From Shewanella cutis (GTDB taxonomy: Bacteria > Pseudomonadota > Gammaproteobacteria > Enterobacterales > Shewanellaceae), in NCBI RefSeq assembly GCF_022410515.1, contig NZ_JACSDI010000009.1, positions 62,001-126,000 on the forward strand: 64,000 nt of DNA, read 5' to 3'. Below the pieces are notes generated by a model. The model ran no database searches. It was not told the DNA's origin and worked only from the letters and a program-made list of their open reading frames with translations. Numbering within the stretch: position 1 is the first letter of the stretch; each line of letters opens with the position of its first letter. This document shows positions 1-8,625 of the stretch, one piece after another. The position numbers were made by a program, and so were the translations under genes.

Positions 1-358
1 GGTTCCTTATTTTAGCTATCTGAACTTCAACACTTATCGCCGTAATGGAATGAGTTCAGGCAATATCAGTGATGGCTGGCAGTTTAGCCCTGTCTTTAGA
101 ATCGATATTCCAGTGGGTTCAGCCAATATTATCCTCGATGGTTTTATCGATTGGGTATTTGCCAGCGACAATGACGGCTATGAAGAAAACTTCCACTTCA
201 ACCCTCAGCTAAAATACGATTTAGGTAAGAGCCTATTTGGTGATCATAAGGCTAATAAGCTGCTGGTAGGTATTGAGTACGATTTATGGACCAATAAGTA
301 TGGCGTAAAAGGTGTCGACCAAGACACATACTCAGTGATTGCGCAGTATCACTTTTAA
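1..358 (+). CDS. Tsx/OmpK-type nucleoside-specific outer-membrane channel, C-terminal part
   Basis: The reading frame is open from base 2 and ends at 358, so only the last ~118 residues are in the window. The visible part alternates hydrophobic and polar residues as in a transmembrane beta-barrel and ends in an aromatic residue (QYHF), the usual outer-membrane assembly signal. Segments such as LLVGIEYDLWTNKYG and DQDTYSVIAQYHF resemble the end of Tsx/OmpK channels, which admit nucleosides. The convergent neighbour is uridine phosphorylase, which fits nucleoside salvage. The family call rests on C-terminal similarity plus context, so it is probable, not certain. Confidence 0.7.
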   Translation, partial: VPYFSYLNFNTYRRNGMSSGNISDGWQFSPVFRIDIPVGSANIILDGFIDWVFASDNDGYEENFHFNPQLKYDLGKSLFGDHKANKLLVGIEYDLWTNKYGVKGVDQDTYSVIAQYHF

Positions 359-392
359 GTAAAGACTTACACGTAACAAATTGAAATATAAT

Positions 393-422
393 AAAAAAGG
401 TGCAAAAGGCACCTTTTTTATT
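393..422. terminator. Bidirectional rho-independent terminator
   Basis: GGTGC/GCACC stem (399-403 with 409-413) around an AAAAG loop, flanked by an A-run on the left and a T-run on the right. It lies between convergent genes (porin ending at 358, udp ending at 465) and can serve both. Confidence 0.8.
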
Positions 423-464
423 ATCGAGCCACTCGCTTTGCAGGGGAGTGATATCAAAGCTAAA

Positions 465-1223
465 TTAGGAGAGTAATTTCTTAGCCGCCGCAACCACGAT
501 AGAAACCGCACTAACTTCGGTTTTCTTCATTGTCGCTTCATCAGGAATCTCTTGTTGTGTACGGTTCACAATCACACCCGCAACACAGGCAGCACGCCAA
601 CCTTGAGTCGCACACATAGTAAATAGGGTCGCTGATTCCATTTCATAGTTCAGCACACCCATTTCTTGCCACTCTTTCATGGAGCCAGCAAAACGACGCG
701 TCACACGCCCAGTGACAGTGTCATAACGCTCTTGACCGGGATAGAAAGTATCAGAAGAAGCTGTCACACCGATGTGAGGCTCAACGCCCGCATCACGGCA
801 CGCTGCAACCATTGCTGTGGTACATTCGAAGTTAGCTACTGCAGGGAACTCCATTGGTGCAAAGTGTAAGCTCGCTCCATCTAAACGCACTGATGCTTGA
901 GTCACAATCACATCACCCACATTCACATGGGGTTGAATCGCACCAGTAGTACCAACACGTAAGAAGGTATTTACGCCCAATTGCGCTAACTCTTCGACAG
1001 CAATCGATGTTGATGGGCCACCAATACCAGTGGAACAAATTACCACTGGCTTACCGTCAGCATAAGCTAAATAGCTTGTGTACTCGCGGTGGCTTGCAAG
1101 GAATGTTGCATTATCCATTAACTCGGCAATGCGTTTAACACGCTCTGGATCGCCAGGCACAATCGCCAACGTGGCACCATCGAGCATCGCTTTGGTCAAA
1201 CCTAAATGAAATACATCAGCCAT
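465..1223 (-). CDS. udp: Uridine phosphorylase
   Basis: Reversible phosphorolysis of uridine to uracil and ribose-1-phosphate in the cytoplasm, for pyrimidine salvage. The 252-residue protein is nearly collinear with E. coli Udp (253 residues): it has DVFHLGLTK at the start, the phosphate-binding GDPERV loop, [30 protein letters not shown], and the substrate-contacting FYPGQERYD and NYEMESATL motifs. I chose the ATG at 1223 because AAGGGG sits just upstream and the product starts like known Udp; an in-frame ATG at 1241 overlaps that ribosome-binding site and is unlikely. The upstream porin fragment supports a nucleoside uptake and breakdown role. Confidence 0.95.
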   Translation of the reverse strand: MADVFHLGLTKAMLDGATLAIVPGDPERVKRIAELMDNATFLASHREYTSYLAYADGKPVVICSTGIGGPSTSIAVEELAQLGVNTFLRVGTTGAIQPHVNVGDVIVTQASVRLDGASLHFAPMEFPAVANFECTTAMVAACRDAGVEPHIGVTASSDTFYPGQERYDTVTGRVTRRFAGSMKEWQEMGVLNYEMESATLFTMCATQGWRAACVAGVIVNRTQQEIPDEATMKKTEVSAVSIVVAAAKKLLS

Positions 1224-1241
1224 CGTGAAAACCCCTTTCAT

Positions 1242-1635
1242 TTTTGATAGTAAAATTCTTATATAATCGACTTTAACCTAGTATCGAAGCGGTGAAGGTT
1301 AACTTGATCACAGAATTATCGGCAAGAAGAATTGTTCATCCGTAATGTAATTACCAAACCTATTACAGCTTGATCACAAAGATAGCAAATCTGTGACACT
1401 TCTGTCGGCTTGTATCAATTTTGAGGAATAAAGTGTGAGTCAGATCTGACTCTGTCGCCACGGCCAACAATACAAAAGATATATGCCATTGATTTATTAA
1501 GATTTTTAAGAAATCACGCTTTAGTATTAATCTGCAGAAGGACAAATATTGATCTAGATCACGTTTCATAGTCGTGCTCAGGGTTAGGGTTAAGACGAGA
1601 CCAAAGCACGATAAAAGACGACAAGGAGTACGCCA
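1242..1635. other. Divergent intergenic region, udp / DUF465 gene
   Basis: Regulatory spacer between udp (minus) and the small DUF465 gene (plus). It holds a near-consensus CRP site (listed separately) and two TGATCACA half-site-like words near 1306-1313 and 1371-1378 that might be weak CRP sites for udp. The 68-codon minus-strand ORF at 1363-1569 has no convincing ribosome-binding site or family signature and is not called. Confidence 0.4.
1545..1566. promoter_or_regulatory. Predicted CRP binding site
   Basis: The core TGATCTAGATCAC is identical to the centre of the classical E. coli CRP consensus; 18 of 22 positions of the full consensus match by hand alignment. It is centred about 80 bp before the start codon at 1636, a position compatible with class I activation. 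The factor is inferred from the motif only. Confidence 0.65.
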
Positions 1636-1848
1636 ATGTTTCCAGAATATCGAGAGCTGATTAGCACGTTAAAGACTCAAGATGCTCATTTTCAACGTAA
1701 ATTCAACGAGCATAATCAATTAGATGAGGAAATCAAACAACTGGAAAAACGAGTTGGCAGTGATTTCAATCCAGCAGTAAAAGAACTTAAGAGCAAAAAG
1801 CTCCATTTAAAAGAAGAGATCTATCAAATTCTCAAATCCCATAGCTAA
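1636..1848 (+). CDS. YdcH/DUF465 family small protein
   Basis: A 70-residue, strongly charged, fully helical protein. The pattern (MFPEYRELISTLK...F...H..LD..I..LE...) is that of the DUF465 family (E. coli YdcH), whose function is not established. Heptad-like spacing of Leu, Ile and Val through residues 20-66 suggests a short coiled-coil hairpin. An AAGGAG ribosome-binding site lies at about 1622-1627. The gene is monocistronic: a CRP-like site lies upstream and a terminator directly downstream. CRP control would suggest carbon or anaerobic regulation, which is inference. Confidence 0.8.
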   Translation: MFPEYRELISTLKTQDAHFQRKFNEHNQLDEEIKQLEKRVGSDFNPAVKELKSKKLHLKEEIYQILKSHS

Positions 1849-1870
1849 GTTTTTGTCACGGGAAAAACTA

Positions 1871-1893
1871 AGGGCGCCTAAGCGCCCTTTTTG
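1871..1893. terminator. Rho-independent terminator
   Basis: Stem GGGCGC (1872-1877) and GCGCCC (1882-1887) with a CTAA loop and a following T-run, just past the DUF465 gene. A short A-run upstream may let it work for the convergent decarboxylase gene too. Confidence 0.8.
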
Positions 1894-1908
1894 TTGCCAT
1901 TAAGCCAA

Positions 1909-3084
1909 TTACAGATAGTAATCTTTCAGTGGTGGAAAACCATTAAAACACACTGCCGAGTAGGTCGTGGTATACGCGCCGGCGGTTAACCAGTACATGC
2001 GATCACCAATGGCTAAGTTATTGGGTAAACCATAACTATAGTGCTCATACATGATATCGGCGCTATCACAAGTAGGGCCTGCGATAACACATTTCTCCAA
2101 CTCACCTTGTTTATGGGTGTAGATAGGGAATTTAATCGCCTCATCCATGGTTTCGATTAACCCAGAGAATTTACCCACATCGGTAAACACCCAACGCTCT
2201 AATGCGGTGTAAGATTTTTTACTGATTAGCACCACTTCAGACACCAACACTCCAGCGTTAGAGATTAGCGAACGGCCCGGCTCCAAAATAATTTGTGGCA
2301 AGTCATCACCAAAATCTTCCTTCAGGAAGTGAGTGATTTGCTCAGCATACACACCCAATTGATTGGTTTTATCAATATAGTTAGCAGGGAAGCCGCCACC
2401 CATGTTGATCATCTTCAGGACGATATTATGCTCATCACGTAAACGGTCGAAGATGCTCTTTACTTTACCTATCGCAGAGTCCCACGCACCGATATCACGC
2501 TGCTGTGAACCGACATGGAACGAAATTCCATAAGGTTCTAAGCCTAATTCATTCGCCAACACTAATAACTCGTAGGCCATCTCGTTTTGGCAACCAAATT
2601 TGCGCGATAACGGCCAATCAGCAGTGTCTGTACCTTCAGTCAAAATACGCACATAGATACGAGAACCCGGTGCTTCCTCAGCGATCATTCGCAGATCGGC
2701 TTCAGAATCTGATGCATACATACGCACGCCACGTTCATAAAAAGCCCGCACATCTTGGCGCTTTTTAATGGTATTGCCATAGCTCACTCGGTCAGCTGTA
2801 ACCCCGACATTCATGACCATATCTAACTCATAAATCGAGGCAATATCAAAGTTTGACCCTTTGTCTTTGAGTAACGTGAGGATCTCCGCCGCAGGGTTTG
2901 CCTTAACTGCATAATAAACATCGGCATAAGGAAAACTATTAACCATGTCATCGTATTGTTTCGCAATGATACTGGTATCAATCACTACGAACGGAGTCGC
3001 TTTATCCTTGGCAAACTCTTCGATACGCTTGAAGGTTTGAGCATCATAATAATCAGCAACATCAATAGATTGAAATTGGCTCAT
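1909..3084 (-). CDS. Fold-type III PLP decarboxylase, ornithine/lysine decarboxylase-like
   Basis: A 391-residue cytoplasmic enzyme of the Orn/DAP/Arg decarboxylase group 2 family (alanine-racemase fold), predicted to make putrescine or cadaverine. Visible landmarks are the PLP Schiff-base lysine in YYAVKAN (Lys61), HVGSQ near residue 190, the glycine-rich GGGFPANY phosphate-binding loop, EPGRSL near 275, and the catalytic cysteine in GPTCDSAD near 338. The length suits bacterial and eukaryote-like ornithine decarboxylases, not the ~430-residue LysA or ~630-residue SpeA enzymes. Substrate choice (ornithine, lysine or both) cannot be read from sequence by eye. It stands alone, convergent with the DUF465 gene. 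Confidence 0.85.
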   Translation of the reverse strand: MSQFQSIDVADYYDAQTFKRIEEFAKDKATPFVVIDTSIIAKQYDDMVNSFPYADVYYAVKANPAAEILTLLKDKGSNFDIASIYELDMVMNVGVTADRVSYGNTIKKRQDVRAFYERGVRMYASDSEADLRMIAEEAPGSRIYVRILTEGTDTADWPLSRKFGCQNEMAYELLVLANELGLEPYGISFHVGSQQRDIGAWDSAIGKVKSIFDRLRDEHNIVLKMINMGGGFPANYIDKTNQLGVYAEQITHFLKEDFGDDLPQIILEPGRSLISNAGVLVSEVVLISKKSYTALERWVFTDVGKFSGLIETMDEAIKFPIYTHKQGELEKCVIAGPTCDSADIMYEHYSYGLPNNLAIGDRMYWLTAGAYTTTYSAVCFNGFPPLKDYYL

Positions 3085-3489
3085 TGGGCCAGAGTCTCCT
3101 TTGGGTCAGATGGTAAAAAGTCGCTATGTGTCGTAAAAACGTGCGCAGTAAACGATATTTTTTTAGTTAACGCAACGAATTTTTATGCTTAATAACTAAC
3201 TTTTTATTCCATCAATTGTTAAGTTCGAATAAGCTGGAAAAAACTATTTTTAAAACAGATAATTATGCATAAGAGTCCAACAAAGGATCTTGACGTTTAT
3301 TAACGCCCAACAATGAATTGGTAAAGAGGGCTATCCAGCCTTATGCAGGGATAGATTATCGGGCAAGAGCGATAGGATGAGTCTTAAAAGATAGCGAAGG
3401 GGAAATCATCATCTGCACAGTATGCAGGAATAAGTCGGAGAATGAACGAGGGGGAAACTCCCCCTCAAATCGGATTTACTGCAGCGATA
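3085..3489. other. Intergenic region with one terminator
   Basis: A 405-bp, largely AT-rich spacer that should hold the promoter of the minus-strand decarboxylase gene near 3090-3250. Apart from the hairpin at 3448-3466 I see no ORF or RNA gene. Confidence 0.4.
3448..3466 (-). terminator. Probable terminator hairpin
   Basis: An 8-bp perfect stem GAGGGGGA/TCCCCCTC with a 3-nt loop, 24 bases past the stop of the minus-strand gene at 3490. The T-run on the minus strand is weak. Confidence 0.55.
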
Positions 3490-3978
3490 TTAATGCTGTG
3501 ACTGATTTAATTTAGCTAGGGCTTGGCCTAGGGCTTCACTGGAGTCGAAGTAGGCAATATCCTGAATATTCATATTATTCAATAAAATCATAGTTGCCAT
3601 ATCTTTAGAATCCGGCAGCAAACGGCTCACTTCCCCTTCCCTGTCTAACCCAATCGCAAAGGGTAATTCTTGCATTTGCGGCACGGCAACAAACTTAGCA
3701 ATCAGCGACGGCATACCGCTGATATCAGCCACATAAACTAATTGCGCAGGAAACTTATCACCCGCTAAAGGAGTGAGGGTTTCTTTGATGATATCACCGC
3801 CTTTCATACTGCGGCTAAAGAGCACCACTTTGGTTTGGTCGGTAACACTGACCGCCTTGTCATTTTGATCTTGCAATGAAATAGGATTTATCGCGTCACC
3901 CGCCACATAACTTGCAGCCAACGCCATCATGGGAGTGAAAAGGAAGGACAGGCACAACAACAGCTTTCTCATAAACAC
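3490..3978 (-). CDS. Secreted protein with thioredoxin-like fold, function unknown
   Basis: A 162-residue protein with a clear Sec signal peptide (MRKLLLCLSFLF...MALAA, cleavage near residue 22). The mature part, with VAGDAINPISLQDQNDKAV followed by TKVVLFSRS, resembles the entry strands of peroxiredoxin/thioredoxin-like or YtfJ-like folds. No CxxC or conserved cysteine is present, so redox activity is unlikely. The start could be the first or third codon (Met1 or Met3). It is the only gene in its unit; a hairpin follows it. Function cannot be assigned. Confidence 0.6.
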   Translation of the reverse strand: MFMRKLLLCLSFLFTPMMALAASYVAGDAINPISLQDQNDKAVSVTDQTKVVLFSRSMKGGDIIKETLTPLAGDKFPAQLVYVADISGMPSLIAKFVAVPQMQELPFAIGLDREGEVSRLLPDSKDMATMILLNNMNIQDIAYFDSSEALGQALAKLNQSQH

Positions 3979-4209
3979 TTAGCTCCATTTTAAATACGGG
4001 CAATAGCATACCTGAGTCTCGTAATCAGCTCATTTAATCCAAGCCATTACATGATACGCTTCACAATGCATTGCGAATACGTCTTTAATAGCAGCACTTG
4101 TTTATGGCGGGTATTGGACTTAGCGGGTCTATTGCTAACTGTAAACTTGCAATTTTAATCTGTTCCACGTTTACTGTACTGCCAGAAATATCGATAGTGA
4201 CGGAATACT

Positions 4210-5748
4210 ATGTTGTTGATACTTATCATTATAGCCTTTATCGTACTCTTTGTTTTTTTCGCAAAGTACCAAAAAAAGAAGATTCAAGCCGAAGCGCTTG
4301 CCGCAGGAGAACCCTCAGCGTTACTCAATCACGGACTGACATTAATCAATCAAGGCGAAGTCAATTCAGGCCTAGACTATATTCAGCAAGCCGTCGATAA
4401 AGGCTTCGCCGTGGCTGCCATTGCCATGGCCGAACTGTATTCGGGTCGTTTCCCACAGGTTCCGGCCGATATCAAAGCGTCTAATGATTGGTATCGAAAA
4501 GCCGCCGAGATCGATCCGCAATATTTACCCATGCTCACCCTGACTAGCTTGGTCGCCACTGAGGCGCAGACGCCCGAGCAGTTACGCGAACAGGTAGAAC
4601 AGCTCAAAACCAGTGCAGAAGCGGGGCAAGTCGAGTTTCAATATGAGCTCGCCTATTTGTATCTCAGACAACCCTTTCTCGATCCCGATGCAAGCCAAGC
4701 CATTTACTGGTTTGAAAAAGCCATCGCCCAAGGAAACCAAGATGCCTATTACCACTTAGGTACGCTCTACTTGCATGATGAGCGCGTCACCTCTGACTAT
4801 GTTAAAGCGCGGGAATACTTTGAAAAAGCCGTCGCTGCTGGTGATGAACTTGCAAAAGATAACTTAGGCCATATGCTGGCCGCAGGCCAAGGCGGCCCTA
4901 AGGATCTTGTTCGTGCAGAAACCTTACTCAGCGAATATGCCGCTGAAGATCATTTTCGCCAGTATTACCTAGGTAAACGTTTCCTCTATGGTGAAGATTT
5001 TGCAATCGACTATGACAAGGCCCGCCACTGGTTAGAAAAATCCTGCGCTGCAGGCAATGATTATGCAAAATTAGCGCTGGCAGAGCTGAAGCTACTCGAC
5101 CCACAAAACGATCAAGACTATCTACAGGCAAAAGCAGAGTTTGAAGCAAATGCTCCCCTATGGCATACAGAAGCTTTGTTTGGTCTAGGTAAGATCTACG
5201 AGGAAGGATTGGGAGTCTCACGTCAGCCAATAAAAGCCTTAATGTATTATCAGTTGGCCGCCATGAGTCATGATCAGGACTATCAAGCGGCATATGATAG
5301 ACTCAGTAAACGCTTGGGTACTCTAGAGATCCGTGAGGCACAGAACCTCTGTAATAACTATCTGCACCAATATCCTATTCCTGATGAGCAACTAAGCTAT
5401 TACCACTTCAGTCAAGCGGCGCTCTTCCACGGTGAAGAAAATCCTAGTCGTGAAGGGCTGCAAACCGCCGAAACTTGGTACCGTAAATCCGCCGACTTGG
5501 GCAATCAGAATGCGATGCAAGCCTTGGTAGAAATCTATCGTCATGAATTGATGGATAAACCCGTACAAGCCTTTATTTGGTCGAGCATACTGCTGCGCAA
5601 CTTTGGCAAGTACGGGATGAATAGCGATCAACTCTTGTATCAACAGCAAGCTCAATCGCGCTTAACGGAATCCGAGCTTTTGCATGCCCAAAGCGAAATC
5701 GAGCGCATTGAAGCCCTGTTAGCACCTTACCTAGAAACTCATCAGTAA
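4210..5748 (+). CDS. Membrane-anchored Sel1/TPR repeat protein
   Basis: A 512-residue protein with one N-terminal transmembrane helix (residues 1-20, Leu/Ile/Val/Phe-rich, followed by KYQKKK, so probably with the repeats in the cytoplasm). The rest is a solenoid of helix pairs with Sel1-like signatures: ALLNHGLTLINQGEV, YWFEKAIAQGNQDAYYHLGTLY, AREYFEKAVAAGDELAKDNLGHMLAAGQG, ARHWLEKSCAAGNDYAKLAL, and later TWYRKSADLGNQNAMQALVEIY. Such repeats mediate protein-protein contacts. The partner is unknown and neighbours give no clue. The overlapping frame starting at 4098 is a shadow. Confidence 0.75.
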   Translation: MLLILIIIAFIVLFVFFAKYQKKKIQAEALAAGEPSALLNHGLTLINQGEVNSGLDYIQQAVDKGFAVAAIAMAELYSGRFPQVPADIKASNDWYRKAAEIDPQYLPMLTLTSLVATEAQTPEQLREQVEQLKTSAEAGQVEFQYELAYLYLRQPFLDPDASQAIYWFEKAIAQGNQDAYYHLGTLYLHDERVTSDYVKAREYFEKAVAAGDELAKDNLGHMLAAGQGGPKDLVRAETLLSEYAAEDHFRQYYLGKRFLYGEDFAIDYDKARHWLEKSCAAGNDYAKLALAELKLLDPQNDQDYLQAKAEFEANAPLWHTEALFGLGKIYEEGLGVSRQPIKALMYYQLAAMSHDQDYQAAYDRLSKRLGTLEIREAQNLCNNYLHQYPIPDEQLSYYHFSQAALFHGEENPSREGLQTAETWYRKSADLGNQNAMQALVEIYRHELMDKPVQAFIWSSILLRNFGKYGMNSDQLLYQQQAQSRLTESELLHAQSEIERIEALLAPYLETHQ

Positions 5749-5780
5749 GTTGGAATCTTAGTCAGTTTGAATCTTAGTCA

Positions 5781-5817
5781 CATAGGATTTGGCCTTTTTA
5801 CTTAGCCAAATCCTATG
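5781..5817. terminator. Long stem-loop between convergent genes
   Basis: A 13-bp perfect stem (5781-5793 with 5805-5817) with an 11-nt, T-rich loop. It lies between the Sel1 gene (ends 5748) and the LysR gene (ends 5832), the place for a bidirectional terminator, but no strong T-tract follows. Its right arm resembles the dyad in the LysR/SDR promoter region (see findings). Confidence 0.55.
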
Positions 5818-5831
5818 ATTAAGAGCAGTAT

Positions 5832-6671
5832 TTATGCGGTTGCTTGAGTTAAATACCGCAACAATTTGGCTAAGGTTGGCGCCACGGTTTGATGGGAGGG
5901 ATAACACAACCCAATACGGCGGAACATCCTAGGACCATCAAATTTAATCTGTTTAAGCCGAGGCTCATCCTCGATTAATCCATCGGGGAGGAAACTCACG
6001 CCAAATCCCGCCAGCACCAATGACATCACCAAAGATTTAGAATCAGCCTTTGCAACCAGATTCAGTGACAAATTACTGCATGCCAATAACCCTATGGTTT
6101 GCTGGTGCGCTTCACAGGGCGGACATTCAATAAAGTCATACTGGCTTAACTCTTCAGGGCGAATACGGTTTGCCTGTGCCAGCGGATGCTCAGTCGGCAC
6201 GCACAGCACATAATCCTCCTCCCAGAGCGGAAAAAACACCTCATCCTCATGGCGTAAGCTATCTAAAGTTAACCGACAATCCGCAGGGCTTTGATAGTCC
6301 ACCAACTCTAAATCTAAATGGCTAATTGCCTGATTAATTTGTGTTAATAGCCCAGCTAGGCGGCGTTGACTCAAATCGGGCATCACGGCTAAGCGCAACT
6401 TTTGCCGACTCGCTTTCGCCATAAACAGCGCGGGTAATTTGCTCGCCTCCTCCACCAACTTTACCGCCAGAGGATAAAGATAGTGTGCACTGTCTAAGGC
6501 CTTTACGCCCTTTTTACTGCGCTCAAATAGGGGGCCGCCTAGTTCTTCCTCTAACTGCTTGAGCCCAGCGGAAAGAGAAGGTTGGCTGACATAACAACGT
6601 GTTGCCGCCGCGGTAATATTGTTTTCCTCATAAATTGCGATAAAAAAGCGCAATAAGCGTAAATCTACCAT
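5832..6671 (-). CDS. LysR-family transcriptional regulator
   Basis: A 279-residue regulator. The N-terminal winged HTH (residues ~1-60) reads MVDLRLLRFFIAIYEENN followed by CYVSQPSLSAGLKQLEEELG, typical of LTTRs. The remainder is the two-lobed periplasmic-binding-protein-like effector domain. It is divergent from an SDR oxidoreductase gene, the usual layout for an LTTR and its target, and an LTTR-type dyad lies in the 160-bp spacer. The ligand is unknown. Confidence 0.9.
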   Translation of the reverse strand: MVDLRLLRFFIAIYEENNITAAATRCYVSQPSLSAGLKQLEEELGGPLFERSKKGVKALDSAHYLYPLAVKLVEEASKLPALFMAKASRQKLRLAVMPDLSQRRLAGLLTQINQAISHLDLELVDYQSPADCRLTLDSLRHEDEVFFPLWEEDYVLCVPTEHPLAQANRIRPEELSQYDFIECPPCEAHQQTIGLLACSNLSLNLVAKADSKSLVMSLVLAGFGVSFLPDGLIEDEPRLKQIKFDGPRMFRRIGLCYPSHQTVAPTLAKLLRYLTQATA

Positions 6672-6702
6672 CTGCCTTCACCTTGTCTGCCGAGCATATA
6701 TC

Positions 6703-6717
6703 ATAGGCAAATCCTAT
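6703..6717. promoter_or_regulatory. LysR-type operator candidate
   Basis: The dyad ATAGGCAAATCCTAT fits the LTTR T-N11-A rule and has 5-bp symmetric arms (ATAGG/CCTAT). It lies 32 bp before the regulator's start and 115 bp before the SDR gene. Confidence 0.55.
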
Positions 6718-6831
6718 CACATCCAGTGGGAATAAGTATTTTCCAGCCTAAAAATCCCCACCTATACTGATACACAAGCTAGATATTTATTAATTAATCT
6801 TATTATCCATAAATAAAGATAGGAAACTCAA

Positions 6832-7563
6832 ATGACCAACGCTAATAAATCCCTCGTTGTTATCACGGGCGCCTCATCCGGCATTGGCGCAGCTATCGCC
6901 AAAAGTTTTAGTGCAGCAGGACATCCGCTGTTGCTACTAGCACGCCGCGCAGAAGCAATGCAAGCCCTTGCTTTACCAAACAGTTTATCCATCAGCGTTG
7001 ATGTAACCAATGCAAGCGCTATCAAGGCAGCAATTAGCCAAGCAGAAGCGCAGTTTGGCCCAGTGGGTTGCCTTATCAATAATGCTGGCGTCATGCTACT
7101 TGGGCAAATTGATACTCAAGATCCTAACGAGTGGAGCCGCATGCTCAATATCAATGTAATGGGCGTACTCAATGGTATTCACGCTGTATTAGCTGGCATG
7201 AAGGCGCGCAAAAACGGCACCATTATCAATATCAGCTCGGTGGCAGGTCGTAAAACCTTTCCCAATCATGCGGCTTACTGCGCCACTAAATTTGCCGTGC
7301 ATGCCTTAACCGAAAACATTCGTGAAGAAGTAGCCATGGATGACGTGCGCCTAATCACTATCGCCCCTGGCGCAGTTGAAACAGAGCTCCTAAGCCATAC
7401 CACGGATGAGGCCATCAAAGCCGGTTATCATGATTGGAAAGAACAAATGGGTGGCGTGATTACTCCCGAAAACGTTGCTGCAGCCACATTATTTGCTTGG
7501 CAACAACCACAAAATGTTTGTGTACGTGAGATTGTATTGGCTCCCACTCGCCAACAACCTTAA
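6832..7563 (+). CDS. Classical short-chain dehydrogenase/reductase
   Basis: A 243-residue SDR. It has the TGASSGIG dinucleotide loop (residues ~12-19), NNAG (~82-85), the catalytic Ser in ISSVAG, and the YCATK (YxxxK) active site followed by PGAVET. Arg residues after beta-2 (LARRAEA) suggest NADP(H). The substrate is unknown. It is probably controlled by the divergent LysR regulator. Confidence 0.9.
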   Translation: MTNANKSLVVITGASSGIGAAIAKSFSAAGHPLLLLARRAEAMQALALPNSLSISVDVTNASAIKAAISQAEAQFGPVGCLINNAGVMLLGQIDTQDPNEWSRMLNINVMGVLNGIHAVLAGMKARKNGTIINISSVAGRKTFPNHAAYCATKFAVHALTENIREEVAMDDVRLITIAPGAVETELLSHTTDEAIKAGYHDWKEQMGGVITPENVAAATLFAWQQPQNVCVREIVLAPTRQQP

Positions 7564-8117
7564 GTCAGTAAACGCAAGGAACAGACGGGCGATACTCTGA
7601 TGTAGATGCTGCTGATGTAGACGCTGCGTGCTTTTGATGGCGCGCAGTATCTACAAAAAGCCCCCTTATGGCTCAAACAAGCGTCGGCTTGGACCCCAAC
7701 ATTTATTCGAAACACCACAGTCAAAATGTGCTCGAAATAGCAGAGTAAAAATGCGCATTCATCTCGAGAAATGATTACGAACTACTACTTTAGATATAGC
7801 CAATTCTACAAAATGTTAGCTCGATCACTGTCCATTATTAGCACTTTCCCTCCCACCAGCGGCTACCTTCCGTAAAAAGTCAATTTCAACCTAAAAATAA
7901 CTAATTGTTTTTAATTAGATTAATTTTACCAAACTCACCATCACATCTATTCAATTAGATTTTTATCAATGAATTTTTTATCAATTAGACTTTTTTAATG
8001 AAAGTGACACACCTCAAATAAACAATTCACGACCTTTGATAAATTTATTCACAAGATGGAAGCAACAGCTACATTCCATCAACAAAGTCATTCAGATGAC
8101 ACCTAAGAAAGGATGAG
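7564..8117. other. Intergenic region upstream of the cytochrome/otr cluster
   Basis: A 554-bp spacer. Near 7598-7627 a 15-bp unit (TGATGTAGAtGCTGC) occurs twice in tandem with one change. From ~7890 it becomes very AT-rich with a repeated word TCAATTAGA (7951 and 7981) and an FNR-like box (separate entry). I see no ORF with support. Confidence 0.4.
7956..7969. promoter_or_regulatory. FNR/EtrA-like box
   Basis: TAGAT-TTTT-ATCAA matches 9 of 10 defined bases of the FNR consensus TTGAT-N4-ATCAA. It lies ~150 bp before the cytochrome gene of an anaerobic respiratory cluster, where control by EtrA (the Shewanella FNR homologue) is plausible. Confidence 0.4.
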
Positions 8118-8447
8118 ATGATGAAAACTTCAACTAAGATCGCAATTGCAGCCGCGCTAATGGGCTGCTTAGCTACCCAAGCCTATGCTGCTGAAGGTGG
8201 GAATCCTAAAAAAGGTAAACACCTTTATAAAAAAGAATGTAAAGCCTGCCACAGCCAAGCAGGCGAAGGTGGCGAGCTAACCCCAATGAGCAAAACCATG
8301 AGCCAATGGGACCGTTTCTTCGATAAAGATAAGCACAAACTCAAACCCGAGGCATTCAACGGCCTCACCGAGCAAGACCTCAAGGACATACAACAATTCC
8401 TGTATGACCATGCCGCCGACTCTGAGCAGCCGCAAACCTGCGGTTAA
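8118..8447 (+). CDS. Small periplasmic monoheme cytochrome c
   Basis: A 109-residue class I-like cytochrome c with a signal peptide (residues 1-25, ending AYAA) and one heme-binding CKACH at residues 41-45. The axial Met is probably in LTPMSKTM. It can start at 8118 or 8121 (tandem ATG); AAAGGATG precedes. It is first in a cluster with a beta-barrel protein and the octaheme reductase, so it may pass electrons to or from that enzyme. I recall the same order next to the tetrathionate reductase gene in S. oneidensis. The electron-partner role is inference. Confidence 0.85.
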   Translation: MMKTSTKIAIAAALMGCLATQAYAAEGGNPKKGKHLYKKECKACHSQAGEGGELTPMSKTMSQWDRFFDKDKHKLKPEAFNGLTEQDLKDIQQFLYDHAADSEQPQTCG

Positions 8448-8625
8448 TCGCTGCCAAGCCTAAAGCAAAGGGATAACCACAGGCCTGCAACTGTAGGTTA
8501 ACCCATTGATATAAAAATCAAAGCCCAATAAGAGCAACATGGGGAGCACACCTCAGGGACTCCTGTTGGGTAAATTTGGCACAGGGTCTTGAATCGGTGC
8601 CAACGGAATACTCAGGGAGAACCCT

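Noticed and set aside
1363..1569. 68-codon minus-strand ORF between udp and the DUF465 gene
   Set aside because: No ribosome-binding site, no family signature, and its start overlaps the CRP site.
4098..4400. 100-codon ORF overlapping the start of the Sel1-repeat gene
   Set aside because: It overlaps a well-supported frame and has no homology-like features.
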